A DNA stretch of 64,000 nt from Epilithonimonas mollis (GCF_900142325.1 NZ_FRAM01000001.1:1364001-1428000), one strand, 5' to 3'. Counted from the stretch's first letter, positions 34,084-42,296 are shown. Notes: generated by a model from the letters alone, not told the origin. A program made the numbers and translations.

Positions 34084-34551
34084 ATTCCATCTGCCCAATC
34101 GCATTGAATTTATTGAATCAAAAAAATTAATCGGATTCAGGATTACGACTTCTTTTCAGGATGACAAAACTCCGGTTGTCTGGAAGATTTTTATGATGAG
34201 AAGAAAGGAAATCTCCAACCGAATTTCTCATCAATTATTCTCACTTCAAATCTATCCTGAAGATTTTACGCCCAGTCAAACTTTTACAAAATATGCTTTG
34301 GCTGAAGTCTCTGATTTCGACAATGTCCCAAACGATTTTGACTTGTTTGAATTAGAAAGTGGAAAATATCTGGTCTTCAATTACAAAGGCAAGGCAGAAA
34401 ACGGACCAGAAATTTTCAGTTACATTTTCCAAAATTTCATTCCGGAAAATCAGTTTGAGATTGATACCAGACCACATTTTGAAATTTTTGGAACGATTAT
34501 AATCCGAATGATGATTCTGCCGAGGAAGAGATTTGGATTCCGATAAAGTAA
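34073..34551 (+). pseudogene. GyrI-like effector-binding protein, frameshifted near the C-terminus
   Basis: Open frame of 157 residues to 34546 with a GyrI-like small-molecule-binding fold: LFELESGKYLVFNYKGKAEN and FEIDTRPHFEIFG, just before the usual family C-terminus. At about 34487-34495 the frame changes: the conserved ending NDYNPNDDSAEEEIWIPIK continues in the -1 frame to a stop at 34549-34551, whereas frame 0 gives an unrelated tail (TIIIRMMILPRKRFGFR). One missing base explains this. It could be a real mutation, an assembly error or recoding. Overlaps the GNAT gene by 11 bp. Possible role: binding of drugs or small ligands. Confidence 0.7.
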
Positions 34552-34580
34552 TTGCTATCTCCATTCGTAGGCAATTGCAT

Positions 34581-34830
34581 TCACGATGATTCTGATTGCT
34601 TTTCACCAATTTTGTATTTTGTTCCAAAAAATATTGTAGCATCTTTCGCACCTGCTGTCAAATCTGAAGAATTCCATAATTCCAATTTCGATGCTTCCCA
34701 GTAAATGTTGATAAAATAATCTTTTTCATCTTCAGAAAGTTTTGGATTTTAAATGATGAATTTATAAAAACCAAGGCTTATCCCTCTCATTGAAATGTTC
34801 TATGATCTCTGAAAGCTATTCGATTTTTTT
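34581..34830 (-). pseudogene. Decayed gene remnant, family not recognised
   Basis: On the minus strand two protein-like blocks lie in different frames: LSEIIEHFNERDKPWFL (about 34816-34766) ended by TAA, then PKLSEDEKDYFINIYWEASK continuing to a TGA at 34581 through LTAGAKDATIFFGTKYKIGE. Together they look like the C-terminal ~85 residues of a real protein interrupted by stop codons and a shift. No start or promoter is seen. It sits between the frameshifted GyrI-like gene and bcp, so this 0.8-kb stretch appears to be decaying. Confidence 0.5.
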
Positions 34831-34834
34831 AATT

Positions 34835-35281
34835 TTAATCTAAAATCTGAGCCGCGTGGTCTTTGGTTTTCACTTTATCAATAACCTGAATGCAAATTCC
34901 ATTCTCATCAAAAACAAAAGTCGTTCTCACAATTCCCATAAACTCTCTTCCCATAAACTTCTTCAACTGCCAAACTCCGAATTTGTTAATTACATCGTGA
35001 TTTTCATCTGCAATGACATCAAATGGCAATTCATATTTATCCGTAAAGGTTTTTTGACGTTTTACAGAATCTGCACTCACACCCAGCAATTGAAAACCTT
35101 TCTCTTTCAAAACCGAATAATTATCTCTCAAATTACACGCTTCCGCCGTACAACCCGGCGTACTGGCTTTCGGATAAAAGAAGACAACCAATTTTTTGCC
35201 TTTGAATTGTTCTGAATTAATTTCTTTCCCGTCTTGATTAGTCCCAAGAAATTCCGGTAAAGAATCACCAAGCTTCAACAT
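34835..35281 (-). CDS. bcp: Thioredoxin-dependent thiol peroxidase (Bcp/PrxQ)
   Basis: 148 residues. Peroxiredoxin with peroxidatic C44 and resolving C49 in STPGCTAEACNLRD, the PrxQ two-Cys spacing, and VFFYPKA before it. It reduces H2O2 and organic peroxides with thioredoxin. The ATG at 35281 is used because an exact -7 box at 35302-35309 lies between it and the longer-frame ATG at 35332, which would also overlap nth. Divergent from nth with overlapping promoters. Confidence 0.93.
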   Translation of the reverse strand: MLKLGDSLPEFLGTNQDGKEINSEQFKGKKLVVFFYPKASTPGCTAEACNLRDNYSVLKEKGFQLLGVSADSVKRQKTFTDKYELPFDVIADENHDVINKFGVWQLKKFMGREFMGIVRTTFVFDENGICIQVIDKVKTKDHAAQILD

Positions 35282-35287
35282 AATTTC

Positions 35288-35295
35288 TATTTTTG
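35288..35295 (+). promoter_or_regulatory. -7 box of nth
   Basis: TATTTTTG, exact TAnnTTTG match, 22 bp before the nth ATG. It faces the bcp box six bases away. Confidence 0.6.
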
Positions 35296-35301
35296 CTGAG
35301 A

Positions 35302-35309
35302 CAAATTTA
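35302..35309 (-). promoter_or_regulatory. -7 box of bcp
   Basis: Minus-strand TAAATTTG, exact TAnnTTTG match, 20 bp before the bcp ATG. It overlaps the nth promoter region. Confidence 0.6.
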
Positions 35310-35317
35310 CTCTCAAA

Positions 35318-35938
35318 ATGACAAAAAAACAAAGAGCCAGGATTGTTCAGGAAGAATTAGAAAAATTATATCCGGAAGTTCCGATTCCGCTGGATCACAA
35401 AGATGCTTATACTCTGATGGTTGCAGTCGCACTTTCTGCCCAGACGACTGACAAAAAAGTGAATCAGATCACACCTAAACTTTTTGCGGTTGCTGATACA
35501 CCTGAGAAAATGGCAAAGCTGAATGTTGAAGAAATCAAGGAATTGATCAGAGAAATCGGACTTTCGAATTCCAAAGCGAAAAATCTGAAAAAAATGGCGG
35601 AAGCCCTGGTTGAGAAATATAATTCCATAGTTCCTCAGACTTATGAAGAATTGGAAGGTTTGGCCGGCGTTGGTCACAAAACCGCTTCCGTTGTGATGAG
35701 TCAGGGATTTGGTTTTCCTGCGTTTCCTGTTGACACGCACATTCACAGACTGATGACGCAATGGAAACTGACATCAGGAAAAAACGTTGTAGAAACCGAA
35801 AGAGACGCAAAAAGCCTTTGGGATGAAAACGTCTGGAACAAACTGCACCTTCAGATTATTTTTTACGGACGAGAATATTCTCCAGCGAGAGGCAACAAGG
35901 AAAAGGATTTTATTTCGAAAATGCTTTTTGAAAAATAG
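35318..35938 (+). CDS. nth: Endonuclease III-like DNA glycosylase without an Fe-S cluster
   Basis: 206 residues. Base-excision glycosylase/AP lyase for oxidised pyrimidines. HhH motif LEGLAGVGHKTASVVM holds the catalytic lysine and FPVDTHIHRL the catalytic aspartate. The C-terminus ends HLQIIFYGREYSPARG then a short charged tail; the four cysteines of the usual [4Fe-4S] loop are missing, and the whole protein has no cysteine. Early LSAQTTDKKVNQIT is the family N-terminal motif. Divergent from bcp, which also fights oxidative damage. Confidence 0.9.
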   Translation: MTKKQRARIVQEELEKLYPEVPIPLDHKDAYTLMVAVALSAQTTDKKVNQITPKLFAVADTPEKMAKLNVEEIKELIREIGLSNSKAKNLKKMAEALVEKYNSIVPQTYEELEGLAGVGHKTASVVMSQGFGFPAFPVDTHIHRLMTQWKLTSGKNVVETERDAKSLWDENVWNKLHLQIIFYGREYSPARGNKEKDFISKMLFEK

Positions 35939-35943
35939 TTTAT

Positions 35944-37743
35944 TTATCTATTCGCCCAAAGATCCATTTTTCTTTCCAGAACCTCCAAAGGAAGACAGCC
36001 TTGGCTCAAAACTTCATCGTGGAAAGCTGCGAGATTAAACTTATCCCCCATCAGTTTCTGATACTTATTTCTCAGCTCGCGGATTTTCATAGCGCCCGTT
36101 TTGTAGCTCAAAGCCTGTCCCGGCAACGCCATATAACGCTCCACTTCTGCTGTCGCTCCCGCTTCATCATATGCGACATTGCTCAGAAAATATTTGATAG
36201 CTTCTTCGCGTGACATTTGTCCTGTGTGGATTCCTGTATCGATAACCAGACGAACAGCGCGCAACATCTCATCACTTAGAGAACCCATTTTCTGATAAGG
36301 ATCTTTATAAAGACCGAATTCTGTTCCGAGTGATTCGCAATACAAAGCCCAGCCTTCTCCGTATGCACCGATCCAGCCAAATCTCATAAATTTTGGCAGC
36401 TTCGTGTTTTCCTGTTGCAAAGAAATCTGATAATGATGCCCCGGAATCGCCTCATGCAGGAAAAGTGATTCCATCCCGGATGTAACATTGAACTTCTTCG
36501 GGTCGGGAATTGGCGTGTAGAAAATACCGGGCCGTTTGCCGTCCGAACTTCCCTGGATATACTCTGCACTTGCACTAGCTTCGCGGTATTTCTCTGTCTG
36601 GCGGATTTCGAATGGTGTTTTTGGTATGACATTAAACATCGTTTTCAGCTTAGGCGTGATTTTATCCAGAATGGACTGGAATCCTGCCAGCACTTCTACG
36701 GAAGTTTTATAAGGCATCGCTTTCGGGTCGGTTTTTACGTAATTCAGGAATTCTTCCAACGAGCCTTTGAAGCCAACCTGAGATTTTACTTTTTCCATTT
36801 CAGTACGGATTCTGCCAACTTCTGAAAGTCCTGTTTTATGGATGTCTTCCGGTGTTTTGTCTGTAGTTGTCCAGCTTTTAACATAATAATTGTAAATATT
36901 AGTTCCGTTTGGTAAAGCATGATAACCATATGTAATTCTGGATTTAGGAAGATATTCTTTTTCAAGGAATTCGGCCATTTTGAGATAAGCAGGAATCAGT
37001 TTGGTCTTGATAGCATCCTGATAAAGTTTATCATATTTATTAGCTGTGACAGGTTTGAAATCTTTCGGAATTTTTTTTATCGGACCATAGAAAATATTCT
37101 TATCGATATCTGTCGTCGTGATTTCTTCGGCTTTCATTTGCGGAATCATTTTCACGACCAAAGCCTTTGGTAAAACCACATTATTTTTAATGCCCGAACG
37201 GAAGTTTTCAATCGCTGAGTCCATCCATACAGGGAATTCCTCTATTCTCTTCAGCCAATTGTCATAATCTTTCTCCGTTTTAAAAGGCTGAATTCCGGTT
37301 CCGCTTCCTAACATAGGAAAGGTCAATGGCAACCCGTCGAACTGAGTAAAAGGAATATATTCCGGGTGATAGGCATAGCGTTCCTGTTTATCGATCAGCG
37401 TATATTCCAGAACATCGTACACAACTTTATGATCATTGTCCAGATTGTTATAATCAATCGATTTCAGCTGATTCTGGAACGAATTATAAAATGCAATTTC
37501 TTTTTTAATAAAATCCTCACTCAGATTATTCGGAAGCTGGTCATTATAACGTTCATCACCCTGTGAAGTGGCTTCCAAGGGATAAAACTTCAAATACTCT
37601 TCATAATAACGGGCAGCAAGAGAATCCAGATCTGAAGCGGATGAGCCGACAGTTGTTTTCATCATCGGCGAATCTCCTTTTTTGCAGGAAAAGAAACAAA
37701 AAGTGATTATGGATAAAAATATAATTTTGTAGAAACCTTTCAT
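35944..37743 (-). CDS. DUF885 lipoprotein, putative metallopeptidase
   Basis: 599 residues with a lipoprotein signal (FYKIIFLSIITFCFFSC). The DUF885 family has a gluzincin-like zinc motif, here LHEAIPGHHYQISLQ, and a downstream EGWALYCESLGTEFG; a GYHALPNGTNIYNYYV segment precedes. Members are thought to be carboxypeptidase-like enzymes; substrate unknown. The N-terminal region (DLDSLAARYYEEYLKFYPLEAT) is typical. Ends 5 bp after nth on the opposite strand. A near-consensus -7 box (TATCTTTA) lies upstream of the ATG. Confidence 0.85.
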   Translation of the reverse strand: MKGFYKIIFLSIITFCFFSCKKGDSPMMKTTVGSSASDLDSLAARYYEEYLKFYPLEATSQGDERYNDQLPNNLSEDFIKKEIAFYNSFQNQLKSIDYNNLDNDHKVVYDVLEYTLIDKQERYAYHPEYIPFTQFDGLPLTFPMLGSGTGIQPFKTEKDYDNWLKRIEEFPVWMDSAIENFRSGIKNNVVLPKALVVKMIPQMKAEEITTTDIDKNIFYGPIKKIPKDFKPVTANKYDKLYQDAIKTKLIPAYLKMAEFLEKEYLPKSRITYGYHALPNGTNIYNYYVKSWTTTDKTPEDIHKTGLSEVGRIRTEMEKVKSQVGFKGSLEEFLNYVKTDPKAMPYKTSVEVLAGFQSILDKITPKLKTMFNVIPKTPFEIRQTEKYREASASAEYIQGSSDGKRPGIFYTPIPDPKKFNVTSGMESLFLHEAIPGHHYQISLQQENTKLPKFMRFGWIGAYGEGWALYCESLGTEFGLYKDPYQKMGSLSDEMLRAVRLVIDTGIHTGQMSREEAIKYFLSNVAYDEAGATAEVERYMALPGQALSYKTGAMKIRELRNKYQKLMGDKFNLAAFHDEVLSQGCLPLEVLERKMDLWANR

Positions 37744-37913
37744 TGAGAATAAATTTTAACATCGTAAAGATAAGAATTTTAAATATCCATCATTATATTC
37801 ATATTTTAGAAACCATATGCAAATAATATTAATATAATATCAACAAAACATTGTTCGTGCAAAACAATCATTAAAAATAACAAACAAAAATTTTTCAAAT
37901 TCAATCAAATTTC

Positions 37914-37921
37914 TATCTTTG
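37914..37921 (+). promoter_or_regulatory. -7 box of the 37964 gene
   Basis: TATCTTTG, exact TAnnTTTG match, 42 bp before the ATG. Possible start of the TonB/ExbB locus transcript. Confidence 0.55.
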
Positions 37922-37963
37922 TTAAGCACAATTAAAATTTATAAATAATTCATTGTCCTTATA

Positions 37964-38422
37964 ATGAAAGGAATATTAAAGATTTACCACCCAGACGAAA
38001 CTCTGAAGTATTTTATAAGAAACACCTATTGCAAATCCGTCTATCTCAATGCCCAGAACTTTCTGGAAGTAGAAATCATCACGGATGATTCTGTGGACCA
38101 TGTGGACGATGATTCTCTGCAATATAAGTTCCCTCAGCTTTCTCTGAATGTTTTTGAATTCCCGATATCCGAATCCGAGCTGGAAGGAAAGCATTTCCAG
38201 GTAGATGACACGGATGATGATACCTACACAGAAGTCGACCTTTTTGATGATGATGAAGCTTTTCTTTACGATAATGATTTGAGCTTTTCAAAAAACGAAA
38301 AGGACGAGCTGGAGCTCTGCTGGAAAGGAACAATCACAGATTTCTATACCGGCCTGGACACTCCGATTCCTTTCAAGCTCAAATGCAACTTCCGTCAGGA
38401 TGACATCGAAGTAGACGATTAA
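37964..38422 (+). CDS. Acidic conserved protein of unknown function beside the TonB/ExbB locus
   Basis: 152 residues, very acidic: runs such as VDDTDDDTYTEVDLFDDDE and a terminal DDIEVDD. It has no signal peptide or membrane helix, so it is probably cytoplasmic. The start MKGILKIYHPDETLKYFIRN is well structured and the Asp-rich middle could bind cations. Not recognised. It lies 72 bp upstream of, and on the same strand as, the first TonB-like gene, suggesting one transcription unit from the box at 37914. Confidence 0.7.
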   Translation: MKGILKIYHPDETLKYFIRNTYCKSVYLNAQNFLEVEIITDDSVDHVDDDSLQYKFPQLSLNVFEFPISESELEGKHFQVDDTDDDTYTEVDLFDDDEAFLYDNDLSFSKNEKDELELCWKGTITDFYTGLDTPIPFKLKCNFRQDDIEVDD

Positions 38423-38494
38423 ACAATCTCCAAAAAATAATAATTATATTTATGAATCGTTATAAAACTAATTGTAACGAAAATTTCTTATTGT

Positions 38495-39424
38495 ATGTAT
38501 CAAGACCTGGATGATATTGTTTTTGAAGACAGACACAAAGCTTATGGTGCGTACGAGTTTCGTAAACATTACGACTTTACGCTGACCAAAGCTCTGGTGG
38601 TGGGAATATTTATTTTCTCGGTATTTTTCTTCCTACCCGCAACATTTATCAAAGTGCCGAAAAACACAGCTGTCAACAGCGAAAAAATAATCCCTGTTGA
38701 GTTAACCGAGATGCGTATCAATTATGGTGACAACAGAAACGGGAAAGGTATAGAGGAACCCAAAGAGGAACAAGCAAGTCCGGCTCCAATAATTGAGAAA
38801 AAAGAGGAGCGAGAAATCGTCACCGAAGCGGCAAAAACCGCCATAGAAAAAGCGGAAAAAGATATTCCGGAAAATACCGTTCCAATACCAACCAGAGCCA
38901 AAAATCCGTCCGTTACCACAAAAAAAACAAATGAAAAATCCAATTCGAATAGCGTTTCTAATTCAGCAAAAAACACATCCGGAAAAACCAACGTCAAAGG
39001 TGATATCAAAAAAGAAAATGCAACTGGCGACGGCCGCGGAAATGCGGCTATCGGAAATCTGATTAAAGGACGTGGAACCAAATCCGGCTCGCAAGGCAAT
39101 GGCAATGGCCCCGGAAATTATGGCGATCCGCTTGGAGGCGATGGAGACGGAACAAGTCTGATAGGTGTCGATAGAAAACTAGTCGGTTTTATCCCCGGAA
39201 CTATGGGACGAGGCGGTGCACAACCAAATCACGACTGTACTGCCAGCGGCAGCATTACCATATCTTATACGGTGGACAAATCAGGAAAAGTCACTTCTGC
39301 AAGACGACTGAGCGGAATTTCGGATCCGTGTATCACGAATACTGCAACCAGCTGGGTAAAACAATATGTAAAAGCGGAAGCTGCAAATGTTTCGTCCAAA
39401 GGAACTTATAAGATCATTTTTTAA
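38495..39424 (+). CDS. TonB-like energy-transducer protein 1
   Basis: 309 residues. The N-terminus DIVFEDRHKAYGAYEFRKHY is the short cytoplasmic segment seen in Bacteroidota TonB proteins, followed by one helix (TKALVVGIFIFSVFFFLPATF), a charged/Pro-containing linker (about 60-170), a Gly-rich stretch and a C-terminal TonB-like domain. That domain contains GFIPGTMGRGGAQPNHDC and SGSITISYTVDKSGKVTSAR, two cysteines (NHDC, SDPC) and the end YVKAEAANVSSKGTYKIIF. It probably spans the periplasm to energise outer-membrane receptors. First of the TonB-ExbB-TonB set; see the paralogue at 40173. Confidence 0.85.
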   Translation: MYQDLDDIVFEDRHKAYGAYEFRKHYDFTLTKALVVGIFIFSVFFFLPATFIKVPKNTAVNSEKIIPVELTEMRINYGDNRNGKGIEEPKEEQASPAPIIEKKEEREIVTEAAKTAIEKAEKDIPENTVPIPTRAKNPSVTTKKTNEKSNSNSVSNSAKNTSGKTNVKGDIKKENATGDGRGNAAIGNLIKGRGTKSGSQGNGNGPGNYGDPLGGDGDGTSLIGVDRKLVGFIPGTMGRGGAQPNHDCTASGSITISYTVDKSGKVTSARRLSGISDPCITNTATSWVKQYVKAEAANVSSKGTYKIIF

Positions 39425-39491
39425 ATCCTATTAATAATCATCTTTTGCGAATTTCTCCAGCTCTTCTCGGGTTAATCATCAACTAATTTCA

Positions 39492-39499
39492 TAAATTTG
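39492..39499 (+). promoter_or_regulatory. -7 box of the exbB-like gene
   Basis: TAAATTTG, exact TAnnTTTG match, 28 bp before the ATG at 39528. Confidence 0.5.
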
Positions 39500-39527
39500 A
39501 AACTGCATTAAAAATAAAAATCAAACT

Positions 39528-40169
39528 ATGGTAAAGGAAAACATTTCTATCTGGGAATTCTTATTTGGCGGAAGTTTGCTGAGTGTTTGTCTGGTTATTG
39601 TCCTGCTATTTCTGGGCGTTGCAGCTATCGTTTTTTTTATACAAAAATTAATGGCTCTCAACCGTGAAAACCAGGTTGATCCTTATCTTTTAAAGAATGT
39701 AAATGATCTTCTCAATGACGGAAGAATACAATCTGCCGTCGATTTTTGTAAAAGAGATAATTCTCCGGAATCAAGAAGTGTTGAAAAAGGACTTTCCAGA
39801 TTGGGACGACCTGTAGGGGAAATTGCCAATGCCATGGAAACCCACGCACAGATTGAACTGAACAAAGCAGAAAAAAACATCAATTTTCTGGCAACTGTTT
39901 CCGGCGCAGCACCGATGCTGGGGCTTCTTGGCGGTATTCTGATCCTGGCTTCCACTTTTGGAACATTATCAAAAACAGAAACCGTAATGGCTCAAAACCT
40001 TTTAGCTGCTGACTTTTACAAAGCATTAGCGCCGTCCGCAGTTGGGCTTACCGTCGGATTTTTGTCTTATATTTTTCATAATATCCTGGTGTCAAAAGTG
40101 GATTATACGCTGATGAAAATCCAGTATCACACCAATGAGTTTCTTGACATCATCAATAAACCTTCTTAA
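39528..40169 (+). CDS. exbB: MotA/TolQ/ExbB-family proton channel protein
   Basis: 213 residues, three membrane helices (about 15-37, 110-132, 150-175). The TolQ/ExbB core is clear: ATVSGAAPMLGLLGGILILAS and a second pore helix LAPSAVGLTVGFLSYIFHNI. It would form the ring that, with ExbD, uses proton flow to drive TonB. Here no ExbD follows; instead a second TonB-like gene begins 3 bp after the stop. It has its own -7 box. The N-terminal periplasmic segment is short. Confidence 0.9.
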   Translation: MVKENISIWEFLFGGSLLSVCLVIVLLFLGVAAIVFFIQKLMALNRENQVDPYLLKNVNDLLNDGRIQSAVDFCKRDNSPESRSVEKGLSRLGRPVGEIANAMETHAQIELNKAEKNINFLATVSGAAPMLGLLGGILILASTFGTLSKTETVMAQNLLAADFYKALAPSAVGLTVGFLSYIFHNILVSKVDYTLMKIQYHTNEFLDIINKPS

Positions 40170-40172
40170 ATA

Positions 40173-40811
40173 ATGGAATTCCGAAGAAGAACAAAAAAAT
40201 TATCCGGGTTGCCAATTGCTTTTTGCGTGGTTGCGCTGTTATTTTTTGTGCTTTTATTTTCTTTCAATTCGGTTTATTACCACTCGATTCAACAAAAAGA
40301 ATTTGTTAAGATAGAATTTCATAAACCAGAAATAGAGCTAGAAAAAGATTCTGTTGTAAAACCGGACATCTATGTTCCGGATATAGAAGTTTTGCCTCCA
40401 GACACGGTTTCTATTGCAGAGTCAAAGCCAAAAGAAGAAGCTGTAAAAGAGGAGAAAACATCAGCCGACAAAAATAAAAATCTAGCCAAAAAAGAAGACT
40501 CAAAAGACTCAAAAACAGCGGATTCTAAAGAAGAAAAAATCACCAAAATCGGGAAAGACAGAGTTCTTACGGGTTTTGTTCCAGGAACAATGGGAAAAGC
40601 CGGGAAATTACCTCCTCACAATTGTAAAACCAAAGGTCAGCTGGTAATGTTCATTACCATCGATAAAGCAGGAAATGTTACCAATGCAGGGCGAAGCAGC
40701 GGAATCAAAGATGCGTGCAATATCACAACTGCGGTAATCTGGATAAAGCAATATATAAAAGCTAAAAAATCCCAGAACATGTCGCAGGGCATTTACACGA
40801 TTAATTTTTAA
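40173..40811 (+). CDS. TonB-like protein 2 in the ExbD position
   Basis: 212 residues starting MEFRRRTKKLSGLPIAFCV, a basic start followed directly by one helix (IAFCVVALLFFVLLFSF), similar in layout to ExbD, but the helix lacks the conserved aspartate. The periplasmic part has a Lys/Glu/Asp-rich linker and a C-terminal domain clearly paralogous to that of the protein encoded at 38495: GFVPGTMGKAGKLPPHNC, then DKAGNVTNAGRSSGIKDAC and the ending SQGIYTINF. Both keep a Cys pair. It follows exbB by 3 bp, so stoichiometric expression with ExbB is likely. A hybrid or a second transducer is inference. Confidence 0.82.
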   Translation: MEFRRRTKKLSGLPIAFCVVALLFFVLLFSFNSVYYHSIQQKEFVKIEFHKPEIELEKDSVVKPDIYVPDIEVLPPDTVSIAESKPKEEAVKEEKTSADKNKNLAKKEDSKDSKTADSKEEKITKIGKDRVLTGFVPGTMGKAGKLPPHNCKTKGQLVMFITIDKAGNVTNAGRSSGIKDACNITTAVIWIKQYIKAKKSQNMSQGIYTINF

Positions 40812-40815
40812 TTTA

Positions 40816-40917
40816 GGCGCCAAATTCGGGCTGTCACTACTCGCTTTTTTATTTTTCCAAAGCGCAATCCATTCAAAACAAAAAGAGCTCAAACATGCCG
40901 TTCCATCAGGGGCGCAG
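40816..40917 (-). repeat. Dispersed intergenic hairpin element, copy 5 (divergent, reverse orientation)
   Basis: Ends GGCGCC (40816-40821) and GGCGC (40911-40915) pair as GCGCC/GGCGC, as in copy 3. Minus-strand reading gives GCGCCCCTGATGGAACGGCA and, near the other end, ACAGCCCGAATTTGGCGCC, which are diverged versions of the family arms. It lies in the 205-bp gap before folC; nothing else is seen there apart from the folC promoter. Confidence 0.6.
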
Positions 40918-40992
40918 CTTTATCGAAGTTTGATATTTTAGCTTAAAAACCAAGGATCCAAAAAATTAATCACTATTTTACATTTCTTATTT

Positions 40993-41000
40993 TAAATTTG
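40993..41000 (+). promoter_or_regulatory. -7 box of folC
   Basis: TAAATTTG, exact TAnnTTTG match, 16 bp before the ATG at 41017. Confidence 0.6.
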
Positions 41001-41016
41001 TTTTTTCATTTATAAT

Positions 41017-42255
41017 ATGATTTCAAAAGATTATCAGGAAGCTGTGGATTGGCTTTTTATACAGATGCCAAATTATCAGACCGATGGGCAAAAAGCTTAT
41101 AAACCGGGACTTGGCAACATCAGAAAACTTTGTGATTTTTTTGGTAATCCACAGGATAAAATTAAAACAATCCATATCGGCGGAACCAACGGAAAAGGAT
41201 CAACAAGTAACATGCTGGCTTCAGTTCTGCAGGAATCTGGTTATAAAGTTGGACTTTACAATTCGCCGCATCTGATTGATTTCACAGAAAGAATCAAAGT
41301 GGATGGAAATAATTGTGACAAGGATTTTGTGTATGATTTTATTAAGAAGCTGAAACACTTACCTTCAGAAATCCGCCCTTCTTTTTTTGAATTTACAACC
41401 ATAATGGCTTTCGAATACTTTTATCAGCAAAAAGTTGACGTGGCCATTATTGAAGTCGGTTTGGGCGGAAGACTGGACTCAACCAATATTATCAAACCTT
41501 TGATTTCGGCTATTACCAATGTTCAACTGGATCACCAAAATATTCTTGGAAACACGATTGAAGAAATTGCCAGAGAAAAAGCGGGAATTGTAAAGGAAAA
41601 TTTAGCGATAATATCTGGAGATGAAAATCCTGTTGTGAAAGAAATTATCCGGAAAAAAGCAATTGAAGTCAATGCTGATTTTATTGATGCCACAGAAATT
41701 AAAACCAATTTAGTTTCTGATTTAAAAGGAAATTACCAGAAAAAAAACATCCGTGTTGTTTTAGCCTTGGTTGATGAATTGCGAAAGCAGGGTTTTGAAA
41801 TCAGTTATAAAAATTTAAAATCCGGACTTTTAAACGTTCATCAAAACACCAGCTTCATCGGCCGCTGGTTCGAATTTTCAAAAGAACCGCTGACGATTTG
41901 TGACACTGGTCATAACCAAGCCGGATTGGAAGAAGTATTCCAGCAATTGAATGAATATTCTCAATCAAAACATATCATTTTAGGATTTGTGAATGACAAA
42001 AAAATTGATGACGTTATTCGAATGCTTCCTTCGGAAGCTCAGTACTATTTTGTAAAACCAAATGTTAGCAGAGGAAGACATCCGAAGGAGTATGAAGTCT
42101 TGTTAAAAAATTCGAAACTAAATTATAAAATTTTCGATTCGGTTCAGGAAGGCTATCTTGCTGCAAAACAGAACTGTAAAAATGACGAAATGATTTTTAT
42201 CGGCGGAAGCAACTTTGTGGTGGGAGAATTTTTAGAAAAAAATTTGTGGATATAG
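41017..42255 (+). CDS. folC: Bifunctional folylpolyglutamate synthase/dihydrofolate synthase
   Basis: 412 residues. Mur-ligase-like ATP-dependent enzyme adding glutamate to dihydropteroate and folates. P-loop in HIGGTNGKGSTSNML, then NSPHLIDFTERIKVDG, VDVAIIEVGLGGRLDSTNII (signature), NVQLDHQNILGNTIEEIAREK with the metal-binding His, and DTGHNQAGLE in the C-terminal domain. Stands alone between the ExbB locus and the tRNA-Val genes. Confidence 0.95.
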   Translation: MISKDYQEAVDWLFIQMPNYQTDGQKAYKPGLGNIRKLCDFFGNPQDKIKTIHIGGTNGKGSTSNMLASVLQESGYKVGLYNSPHLIDFTERIKVDGNNCDKDFVYDFIKKLKHLPSEIRPSFFEFTTIMAFEYFYQQKVDVAIIEVGLGGRLDSTNIIKPLISAITNVQLDHQNILGNTIEEIAREKAGIVKENLAIISGDENPVVKEIIRKKAIEVNADFIDATEIKTNLVSDLKGNYQKKNIRVVLALVDELRKQGFEISYKNLKSGLLNVHQNTSFIGRWFEFSKEPLTICDTGHNQAGLEEVFQQLNEYSQSKHIILGFVNDKKIDDVIRMLPSEAQYYFVKPNVSRGRHPKEYEVLLKNSKLNYKIFDSVQEGYLAAKQNCKNDEMIFIGGSNFVVGEFLEKNLWI

Positions 42256-42273
42256 TTATAAGTTGTATATTTG
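42243..42273 (+). promoter_or_regulatory. Promoter of the tRNA-Val(TAC) pair
   Basis: Textbook Bacteroidota promoter: TTTG at 42243-42246, 19-bp spacer, TATATTTG at 42266-42273, 23 bp before the mature tRNA. The -33 box overlaps the end of folC. Confidence 0.85.
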
Positions 42274-42296
42274 CACCACTCTAAACGAGAATTAGA

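Noticed and set aside
34352-34651. 99-residue minus-strand frame across the GyrI-like end
   Set aside because: It is antisense to the GyrI-like gene and has no family-like pattern; the relic block at 34581-34830 uses another frame.
35282-35332. Longer bcp start at 35332
   Set aside because: It would run through its own -7 box and into nth.
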